Source: Clostridiales bacterium | GTDB lineage: Bacteria > Bacillota > Clostridia > Oscillospirales > Acutalibacteraceae | Length of the DNA stretch: 11,649 nt | Direction of reading: 5' to 3' | NCBI GenBank assembly: GCA_019421725.1 | Contig: JAHZES010000049.1 | Span: 1-11,649, forward strand | Shown here: piece after piece, positions 6,734 to 11,649 of the stretch | How positions within the stretch are numbered: the first letter of the stretch is position 1 | How the letters are laid out: each line of letters opens with the position of its first letter | Program-made: the position numbers and the translations under genes | The notes under the pieces: generated by a model | The model's input: only the letters and a program-made list of their open reading frames with translations | Databases searched by the model: none | What the model was told of the DNA's origin: nothing

Positions 6734-7273
6734 TCATTGTCCTGTCTGTTTTTCCAGGCGTTTGAGCAGCTCGTGAAGCGGGAGCACCAGGACGGCAGAA
6801 ACAAAATCTCCGATGCCATGCGCCAGATCCCACGGAAGACCGGCGAGGATCCACGTGATCGTTTCCTGAAAATTGAGCCCGAACAGCAGCGCCTGCGCAG
6901 GAGCGTAAAGCACGCCGAAGGAAAGCCCGTGCAGTCCGCAAAGCACCATGTACAGCGGGACCTGAGCCTTGCGCGGCAACCGGAGCCTGCCGGCCAGCAT
7001 CATCACGCCCCAAAGAGGAAGCCAGACGTAAAGGTACGGCAGCCACCAAAGAGCAAACCCGTAAAACACGCCGTCCAGCAGAATAAAGATATAAAGAGGG
7101 ATCAGTGCCCGCGCACGATAGGTCAGTGTAAACGTCGCGATGAACATGGCCAGCAGGTGAATGTTCGGCAGCATCTGCAGGGCGAAGGTCGTTAAAAACA
7201 TCATTGCGCCCAGTACGGCAAAGAGAACCAGATCCCGAACGGAAAGCTTATTCCTTTGTGTAGACAAACGCAT
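6734..7273 (-). CDS. ECF transporter substrate-binding (S) component, probable vitamin uptake
   Basis: A 179-residue hydrophobic protein with about six membrane helices, the size and topology of energy-coupling-factor S components. These bind a vitamin or other micronutrient in the membrane and use a shared EcfA/A'/T module for transport. Hydrophobic segments include DLVLFAVLGAMMFLTTFAL, ALIPLYIFILLDGVFYGF, YLYVWLPLWGVMMLAG and a last region with LPWDLAHGIGDFVSAVLVLP. The frame is open further upstream, but the ATG at 7273 (AGGG 8 bases before) gives the normal length; it overlaps the end of the DUF4430 gene by 26 bases, so the two are coupled. No EcfA or EcfT gene is in the window, fitting a group II system that shares a distant module. 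The DUF4430 partner suggests cobalamin or a related corrinoid, but that is inference. Confidence 0.78.
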   Translation of the reverse strand: MRLSTQRNKLSVRDLVLFAVLGAMMFLTTFALQMLPNIHLLAMFIATFTLTYRARALIPLYIFILLDGVFYGFALWWLPYLYVWLPLWGVMMLAGRLRLPRKAQVPLYMVLCGLHGLSFGVLYAPAQALLFGLNFQETITWILAGLPWDLAHGIGDFVSAVLVLPLHELLKRLEKQTGQ

Positions 7274-7697
7274 ATGTTTTTCCCTGCTCAATATTGGTGG
7301 AATCAACACCGGCTGAGGCATAATTACCGTCAATATAAAATGCCCAGTAAGCCTTGTCGGTATTATAGTCGGCGGTCAATCCGTCAACCTCCGTGACCAT
7401 CAGTCCGTATTGGGAGCTGCTTCCGCTGATCAGCTTAAGAGAAAGCAGTGCTTTGCCGACCGTTTTCTCGTCGGTGTAAACGTTCCAGCGTGTTACGTTT
7501 TGGTCGTTGTCCGTTACCTCAAACACAAAAACGGTGCTGCCTTCTCCGATATCCGTCGCATCCGATGCGGAAGAGGAGAGCGCAGCGGATCCGGAAGAAG
7601 CTGCCTGCGACGAGGTGTTGCCGGCTGCACTGCCGCAGCCGGTAAATATGACCGCGATCATAATCAGGGTAATCAGCAGGGAAAGCGTTTTTTTCAT
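7248..7697 (-). CDS. DUF4430 (transcobalamin-like) domain lipoprotein
   Basis: A 149-residue predicted lipoprotein. Residues 1-21 are a signal peptide with a lipobox ending FTGC (Cys21 lipidated), followed by a Ser/Ala-rich linker (22-50). Residues 53-149 match the DUF4430 pattern, related to the C-terminal domain of transcobalamin: VFVFEVTD strand, GKALLSLKL helix, SSQYGLMVTEVDGL, AYWAFYIDGNYASAGVD and a final GKTYAFVYT strand. It is probably on the outer face of the membrane, capturing a ligand for the S component encoded next, whose start it overlaps. The start ATG is preceded by AAAGG at 10 bases. Cobalamin binding is suggested by the family and context, not shown. Confidence 0.88.
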   Translation of the reverse strand: MKKTLSLLITLIMIAVIFTGCGSAAGNTSSQAASSGSAALSSSASDATDIGEGSTVFVFEVTDNDQNVTRWNVYTDEKTVGKALLSLKLISGSSSQYGLMVTEVDGLTADYNTDKAYWAFYIDGNYASAGVDSTNIEQGKTYAFVYTKE

Positions 7698-7727
7698 ATT
7701 GCATTAGCCTTTCTGTCAATTTTGTTT

Positions 7728-7827
7728 GAAAATTAAGCAGCCACAGCGTTCCGCCGCTGCCGCGGCCGGACAAAGCGATGTGCTTTTCTCCCGGTTTTCA
7801 GTGACCGCTTACACACAGCGGCGATAA
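7728..7827 (-). promoter_or_regulatory. Structured 5' leader with attenuator/riboswitch-like architecture
   Basis: The predicted transcript has about 130 untranslated bases before the DUF4430 start. Read on the minus strand it holds: hairpin 1 (AGCGG 7817-7821 with CCGCT 7805-7809); hairpin 2 (CCGG 7791-7794 with CCGG 7766-7769, inner GCTTT/AAAGC); and a terminator-like stem (7756-7766 with 7737-7747, 9 of 11 pairs) followed by TTAATTTTC. The first strand of hairpin 1 (CGCCGCTG, 7816-7823) is perfectly complementary to CAGCGGCG (7752-7759) in the terminator's 5' arm and loop, so the two folds exclude each other. I cannot match it to a known riboswitch class. Confidence 0.5.
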
Positions 7828-7833
7828 TGCAAA

Positions 7834-7862
7834 ATTATAGCACGCTTTTCGAAGCATTGCAA
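7834..7862 (-). promoter_or_regulatory. Predicted sigma-A promoter of the DUF4430-ECF operon
   Basis: On the minus strand there is TTGCAA (7857-7862), a 17-base spacer and a perfect TATAAT (7834-7839). This places the transcript start near 7827 and defines the leader upstream of the lipoprotein gene. Confidence 0.72.
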
Positions 7863-7906
7863 CACACGCGGAACGGCGGAAGGGGATCGTGTAAATGGGA
7901 AATGAA

Positions 7907-7935
7907 TTGCTTTGGAACGACAAGTTTGATATAAT
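7907..7935 (+). promoter_or_regulatory. Predicted sigma-A promoter of the GNAT pseudogene
   Basis: On the plus strand there is TTGCTT (7907-7912), a 17-base spacer and a perfect TATAAT (7930-7935), 32 bases before the ATG at 7968. It is divergent from the DUF4430 promoter about 45 bases away and seems intact although the gene it serves is broken. Confidence 0.6.
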
Positions 7936-7967
7936 TTGAATCAGAAACGAATCGTTCGGAAAAGCAA

Positions 7968-8430
7968 ATGAACAAGCAGGATTCTATTTCGTTATTCAAC
8001 AGTATATATCCGGATTTTTTTGAACGGGAGGGGATATGCAATCTGGCGGAGGAATTGATTTTTGAGGAGATGATTCTTCCGTTGAGCAGATTTGACGCAA
8101 ACAGATACGGGAAGAGGCTGAAAAGCGGCGTTTCCTTTGGATTTTACGAAGGAGACCCGGAGAATATTGAAAAAGCAGTGGAGAAGGTCGATCCGGCTTG
8201 GGTACCATATTTCAACGGAAAAAACAGAATTTATTGCGGTTATGCGGACGGTAAAATTGCAAGCTTCTGTCTGGTGGAGCATCTTGGAACGTATTGTGTC
8301 GGCGGTGTTCAGGCAAAGATAGGCGCACCCGGATGTGTCGGAACCGTGCCGGAATACAGGCGTTGCACCGTGGTATGCAAGGCTCGGATATGAGAGCATT
8401 TTGAAATGGGACAGGACCGGGATATTGTAA
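7968..8430 (+). pseudogene. GNAT-family N-acetyltransferase, inactivated by internal deletion and frameshift
   Basis: The first 132 codons (7968-8363) read like a GNAT acetyltransferase: MNKQDSISLFNSIYPDFFER, a middle with YCGYADGKIASFCLVEHLG, then GAPGCVGTVPEYRR, where the acetyl-CoA-binding RRxGxG loop should follow. Instead the frame shifts by one base (8364), and the next frame from 8365 encodes the typical GNAT C-terminus, APWYARLGYES and onward, ending at TAA 8428-8430. The two parts total about 153 residues, roughly 35-40 short of a usual member, and the missing piece is the cofactor loop and following helix. The original frame reads a few meaningless residues and stops at 8393. Substrate of the ancestral enzyme is unknown. 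The family is inferred from remembered GNAT patterns; a sequencing error alone cannot explain the missing stretch. Confidence 0.82.
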
Positions 8431-8452
8431 CGCCAGCGTCTGCTGATAAAAT
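8425..8452 (+). promoter_or_regulatory. Weak candidate promoter for the DUF6199-like lipoprotein gene
   Basis: TTGTAA (8425-8430), a 16-base spacer and TAAAAT (8447-8452) lie about 78 bases before the lipoprotein start, at the end of the GNAT remnant. Expression from the GNAT promoter at 7907-7935 is an alternative. Confidence 0.3.
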
Positions 8453-8469
8453 CCCCGGAAAGGATATAA

Positions 8470-8496
8470 ATGAAGAAATGCAGAGATACTAGGTAA
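8470..8496 (+). other. Possible 8-residue leader peptide or gene remnant
   Basis: ATG at 8470 has AAAGG 6 bases upstream and opens an 8-codon frame (MKKCRDTR) that stops 33 bases before the lipoprotein start. It is in the same frame as the lipoprotein. It may be a leader peptide, the relic of a lost gene, or chance. Confidence 0.2.
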
Positions 8497-8529
8497 GCTT
8501 CCCGACGTGCAAAAAGGAGGGTGTCGAAT

Positions 8530-9075
8530 ATGAAAAAAAGATATGCGCTTTTAGCGGCGATCCTGATCGCGGCAGCGCTGTGCGCCTGTTCGTCTGCACG
8601 GAGCGCAGCGGTGTATTCCGTTGAAAAGGATGGAGTGACATTTACCGTGGATGCCGAAAGGGGCACGGTTTCTGACGGAACAAACATATACCGTTACGTC
8701 TATTCCGGTCCAAGCCCGGAATACAGCGTCACCATTACTTATCCAAACGGTTCGACCTATTTCTGGACACAGACCGAATTTGGAGGAAATGGCGGATGGA
8801 GCGAGAATTATGACGCCAAACGATATGCGGACGGGCAAATTCTCTGTGAGGTGCTGGAGAGCAAGGCTCCCGAACCGTCTTCTCCAAGGAATATTCTGCT
8901 GATTCTTTTGCTGGGCGGAGTCGGCGTATTCGATCTTTGTTTGCCGAAGGCGGCGTGGTATTTGGAATGCGGATGGAAAATCAAAGATGCCGAGCCGTCG
9001 GAAGCGGCGCTGTGGGCAAACCGCGCTGCAGGAGTGCTCCTTCTGGGGGCGGCGGTGATTTTGATTTTCGTGTAA
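8530..9075 (+). CDS. Lipoprotein with C-terminal DUF6199-like membrane segment (function unknown)
   Basis: A 181-residue protein. I choose the ATG at 8530, since AGGAGGG lies 8 bases before it; an in-frame GTG at 8521 touches the ribosome binding site. Residues 1-20 are a signal peptide with lipobox LCAC (Cys20). Residues 28-115 are a mostly beta, aromatic-rich extracytoplasmic region (FTVDAERGTVSDG, VTITYPNGSTYFW). Residues 124-140 form a membrane helix, then comes WYLECGWKIKDAEPSE and a second helix (NRAAGVLLLGAAVILIF). That tail resembles DUF6199 proteins, small two-helix membrane proteins with a K-D-A-E-P-S turn; the match is from memory. Having both a lipid anchor and two membrane helices is unusual. 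It lies between the GNAT remnant and hflX on the same strand. No function can be assigned. Confidence 0.8.
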   Translation: MKKRYALLAAILIAAALCACSSARSAAVYSVEKDGVTFTVDAERGTVSDGTNIYRYVYSGPSPEYSVTITYPNGSTYFWTQTEFGGNGGWSENYDAKRYADGQILCEVLESKAPEPSSPRNILLILLLGGVGVFDLCLPKAAWYLECGWKIKDAEPSEAALWANRAAGVLLLGAAVILIFV

Positions 9076-9175
9076 CGGGAGCAAGCGTGCCGCTGCAGCA
9101 GGACGGGTATCGGGGTATCAAAGAGCATGCGGTGGAAGCCACCGGACGACAGCTTCAGGAAGGAATGACAGGTCT

Positions 9176-10423
9176 ATGGAATGGACGGAAAATAAAATTG
9201 TACCGGAGCGAGCCATGCTCGTTTCGTTGGATACCGGGGAGTATGACGCCGAGGCATCCCTGAGCGAGCTGACCGAGCTGGCGCGGAGCGCCGGGGCGGA
9301 GGTGGCGGCACAGACGATGCAGAAACGCCCGACGCCCGACGCAGGAACCTGTGTCGGAGAAGGAAAGCTGGAAGAGATTCGGGATTTTTGCGCGGCCAAT
9401 GCGATCGATCTGCTGATTTTTGACCGGGAGCTTGGGCCGATCCAGCAGCGAAACATTGAAAATGCGACCAATGTGCGCGTGATTGACCGTACAACGCTGA
9501 TACTTGATATTTTTGCGCTGCGCGCACGTTCCAAAGAGGGTGCGCTGCAGGTGGAGCTGGCACAAATGAAATATCAGCTGCCGCGGCTGACCGGCCGGGG
9601 AACCGCTCTTTCCCGGTTGGGCGGCGGAATCGGCACACGCGGCCCCGGCGAAAGCAAGCTGGAGACCGACCGAAGGCATATCCGGCGCAGGATCGAGTCT
9701 CTGCGCAGCCAGCTGCAGCAGCTGGAGGATCAGCGGGAAAGACTGCGCCGCCGCCGAAAAAAGGACGGAGTGCTCACAGTTGCCCTTGTGGGTTATACAA
9801 ATGCGGGAAAGTCGACTTTGATGAATGCGCTGACGGATGCGGGCGTTTTGGCAGAAGATAAGCTGTTTGCCACGCTGGACCCGACTGCACGCGCGCTGCG
9901 TCTGCCGAACGGCCAGACCGTAATGCTGATTGACACAGTAGGGCTTGTCCGCCGCTTACCGCACCATCTTGTGGAGGCGTTTCGCTCCACGCTGGAGGAG
10001 GCGGCGCAGGCCGACGTCATTTTAAACGTGTGCGATGCTTCAAGCGATGAAGCGTCGGTTCACCTTCGGGTAACGAACGAGCTGCTGGCCGAGCTGGGAT
10101 GTGAAAATCACGCGGTGATCCCTGTGATGAATAAGTGCGACCGTCTGCCGCCGGATTGTGTTGCGGCTTCCGTGGGCGGCGCAGTGCGGATTTCGGCCAA
10201 AACGGGGCAGGGCCTGCAGGAGCTTTTGCTTGCGGTGGAACGGGAATTGCCAAAGGTGCGGCGGGTTCGGCTGCGTGTGCCGTTTGACAAAGCGGGGATT
10301 CTGGCCACGGTTCGCGCCGAAGCGCAGCTGCTCAGCGAGGAATATACAGCAGACGGTATTTGCGCCGAGGCGCTTGTTGATGCGGTGACAGAGGCGCGGC
10401 TGTCGGAGTTTATCAGCGAATAA
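9176..10423 (+). CDS. hflX: Ribosome-associated GTPase HflX
   Basis: A 415-residue Obg-HflX superfamily GTPase. The family binds the 50S subunit and splits stalled or stressed 70S ribosomes; it acts in the cytoplasm. The N-terminal HflX domain (about 12-195) shows ERAMLVSLDTG, ELARSAGAEV, the TCVGEGKLEEI segment, FDRELGPIQQRNIE, DIFALRARSKEG, GGIGTRGPGESKLETDRR (150-167) and an Arg/Gln-rich helix (169-196). The G domain (about 199-360) has G1 GYTNAGKST (206-214), G2-region FATLDPT, G3 DTVGL (253-257), G4 NKCD (319-322) and G5 SAKTG (340-344). A short C-terminal domain follows. Length is normal and all G motifs are intact. The ATG at 9176 has GGAAGGA 11 bases upstream. Its promoter was not identified; it may be read from the upstream lipoprotein's transcript. 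Confidence 0.96.
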   Translation: MEWTENKIVPERAMLVSLDTGEYDAEASLSELTELARSAGAEVAAQTMQKRPTPDAGTCVGEGKLEEIRDFCAANAIDLLIFDRELGPIQQRNIENATNVRVIDRTTLILDIFALRARSKEGALQVELAQMKYQLPRLTGRGTALSRLGGGIGTRGPGESKLETDRRHIRRRIESLRSQLQQLEDQRERLRRRRKKDGVLTVALVGYTNAGKSTLMNALTDAGVLAEDKLFATLDPTARALRLPNGQTVMLIDTVGLVRRLPHHLVEAFRSTLEEAAQADVILNVCDASSDEASVHLRVTNELLAELGCENHAVIPVMNKCDRLPPDCVAASVGGAVRISAKTGQGLQELLLAVERELPKVRRVRLRVPFDKAGILATVRAEAQLLSEEYTADGICAEALVDAVTEARLSEFISE

Positions 10424-10445
10424 AGTATTTGTTTCCGCAGAAAAT

Positions 10446-10490
10446 AAACCGGGCGTCCTGAATGCTTGATGCACTCAGGGCGCCCGGTTT
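10446..10490. terminator. Bidirectional hairpin between hflX and the AGCS symporter gene
   Basis: A 16-bp stem with one G-T pair (arms 10446-10461 and 10475-10490, AAACCGGGCG paired to CGCCCGGTTT) has a 13-base loop. The minus-strand exit is T-rich (TTTATTTT), suiting the symporter gene; the plus-strand exit has only a short TTT. It lies 22 bases after the hflX stop and 31 before the symporter stop. Confidence 0.82.
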
Positions 10491-10521
10491 GCTGCAGAAA
10501 AATTGTTTTTAGAGCGTTTGT

Positions 10522-11649
10522 TTATTTGGTTGGGGCCGGAGTTTCGGGAGCAGGCAGCCGGGACGGCCGCGAAAAGTATTCTTTGGTCAGCTTTTTGACA
10601 ACGCCGGAAAGCGCTACTACGCCAATCAGGTTCGGAATTGCCATAAAGCAGTTCGTCAGATCGGCGATAGACCATACGATATCGAGGTTCACAACCGCGC
10701 CGACGACAGCCACCGCAATGTATATAACCTGATAAACGCGGATGCTGCGCGTGCCAAAAAGAAATTCAACAGACCGGGCGCCGTAAACGCCCCAGCCCAG
10801 AATGGTGGAAAGCGCAAACAGAATAACGGCAAGCGCCATAAAAATGGAAGCGCCCGCGCTGCCAAAAACAGAAGCGACGGCCTGCGTGGTCAGAGCAGCG
10901 CCGGAGTCGCTGCCGTACGGGACGGTGACCCCGCTGGTGAGAATAGTCAAAGCGGTCAGCGTGCAGATGACAAAGGTGGCCAGGAAAACTTCAAGAATGC
11001 CGAACATACCCTGCCGGACAGGCGAGTCCGTATCCGACGAAGCATGTGCGATCGGGGCGGAGCCAAGACCGGCCTCGTTGGAAAAAATTCCGCGTCCAAT
11101 GCCCTTTTCCATGACCTTGAGGATCGAGATGCCGGCAAGTCCGCCGCCCATGGCGCGGGGGTCAAATGCACAGCTGAAGATCAGTCGGAATGCCTCGCCG
11201 ACGCTGCGGTAATTGATCAATACGGCGATCAGGGTGCCGAGAATATAAACAGCGCTCATAAACGGAATCAGTTTTTCCGTTACCTTACCGATACGGGTGA
11301 TGCCGCCGAACAAAACGAGCGCCACGATCCCTGCGAGCACGATGCCGATCACAAGGTTGATAACGGGCCGATACGCCTCTGCTTGCGGAAGAAAGCTCTG
11401 CACGGCGGTGTTGACCGAGGAGGCGATGGTGTTCACCTGTGTCATGTTGCCGGTGCTGAACGCGGCGATACCGCAGAAGGCGGCAAAGGTTTTGGCCAGC
11501 CAGTTCCACTTTTTTCCCAATCCGTTGCGGATGTAATACATCGGGCCGCCGACCCAATCGCCGGCGGAATTCTTTTCACGAAAATGTACGGCCAGCGTGA
11601 TTTCGGAATATTTGGTTGCCATGCCGAACAGCGCCGAGACCCACATCCA
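10522..11649 (-). CDS. Sodium:alanine symporter, AGCS family (partial, N-terminus missing)
   Basis: About 375 codons of an amino acid:cation symporter of the AGCS family, which takes up alanine or glycine with Na+ or H+. The frame is open through the right edge, and the internal ATG at 11646 is not the start; the family has about 440-490 residues, so 80-100 residues are missing. Family signs are VSALFGMATKYSEITLAVHF and WVGGPMYYIRNGLG near the visible beginning, FCGIAAFSTGNMTQVNTIA, and the signature GIFSNEAGLGSAPIAHASS in the middle. Around eight hydrophobic helices are visible. The C-terminus ends with a short Pro/Ala-rich tail. It converges with hflX across a terminator hairpin. Promoter and start lie outside the window. 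Confidence 0.95.
   Translation of the reverse strand, partial: WMWVSALFGMATKYSEITLAVHFREKNSAGDWVGGPMYYIRNGLGKKWNWLAKTFAAFCGIAAFSTGNMTQVNTIASSVNTAVQSFLPQAEAYRPVINLVIGIVLAGIVALVLFGGITRIGKVTEKLIPFMSAVYILGTLIAVLINYRSVGEAFRLIFSCAFDPRAMGGGLAGISILKVMEKGIGRGIFSNEAGLGSAPIAHASSDTDSPVRQGMFGILEVFLATFVICTLTALTILTSGVTVPYGSDSGAALTTQAVASVFGSAGASIFMALAVILFALSTILGWGVYGARSVEFLFGTRSIRVYQVIYIAVAVVGAVVNLDIVWSIADLTNCFMAIPNLIGVVALSGVVKKLTKEYFSRPSRLPAPETPAPTK

Noticed and set aside
6606..7049. 147-codon minus-strand open frame overlapping the ECF gene's end
   Set aside because: It is out of frame with the S component, runs through the strong terminator stem and has an Arg/Ala-rich composition typical of shadow frames.
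7698..7827. Cobalamin riboswitch upstream of the DUF4430 gene
   Set aside because: Context made it tempting and there is a CACTG...GGGAGAAAAGC string, but the region is too short and the conserved core upstream of that string is absent. Kept only as an unassigned structured leader.
7992..8687. 231-codon minus-strand open frame across the GNAT remnant and the lipoprotein start
   Set aside because: It opposes a recognisable pseudogene and a lipoprotein with a clear signal peptide, and shows no domain of its own.
9130..9144. CGGTGG/CCACCG hairpin before hflX
   Set aside because: Six pairs with a three-base loop and no T-run; too little to call a terminator or regulator.
8937..9263. 108-codon plus-strand open frame bridging the lipoprotein and hflX
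   Set aside because: The part in the 100-base gap looks somewhat protein-like, but the frame overlaps both real genes in another frame and I recognise no family. A gene remnant cannot be excluded.

Overview
The window looks like chromosomal DNA of a Gram-positive, Clostridia-type Firmicute, perhaps of the Oscillospirales. This is an inference from gene content and style: strong GGAGG-like ribosome binding sites, sigma-A-like promoters, a lipoprotein paired with an ECF-type substrate-binding membrane protein, a DUF4430 domain, a DUF6199-like tail, an ATP-dependent PEP carboxykinase and moderately GC-rich coding DNA. There are no tRNA or rRNA genes, no CRISPR array, no insertion sequence and no phage genes, so it reads as ordinary core and near-core chromosome with a few oddities.

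Left end (1-1420): the N-terminal half of a MATE-family efflux transporter (minus, running off the window) is divergent from a small XRE-family regulator (plus) across a 229-base intergenic region with a promoter for each side. A hairpin terminator separates the regulator from the converging pckA.

Central minus-strand block (1427-7697), in order of transcription: a DUF4430 lipoprotein and an ECF S component behind one promoter and a structured leader; a strong terminator; then a new promoter driving an OmpR-family response regulator, a membrane histidine kinase and an HtrA-like membrane protease, followed after a 63-base gap by pckA. The two-component genes overlap by one base and the HtrA-like gene starts 16 bases after the kinase, so the three form an operon. 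The HtrA-like protein keeps the His and Asp of its catalytic triad but has Phe in place of the nucleophilic Ser (GNFGG for GNSGG). This is the most striking single observation in the window.

Plus-strand block (7968-10423): a GNAT acetyltransferase that has lost its acetyl-CoA loop through an internal deletion with a frameshift, a lipoprotein with a DUF6199-like membrane tail, and the ribosome-associated GTPase HflX. A bidirectional hairpin separates hflX from the converging AGCS sodium:alanine symporter (minus, N-terminus beyond the right edge).

The best candidates for something not already described are the nucleophile-less HtrA in a two-component operon and the leader of the DUF4430/ECF pair. 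In that leader an 8-base segment can pair either in an early hairpin or with the 5' arm of a terminator-like stem, which is an attenuator or riboswitch layout. I could not match it to a riboswitch class I know. I do not see a clearly new multi-gene system.
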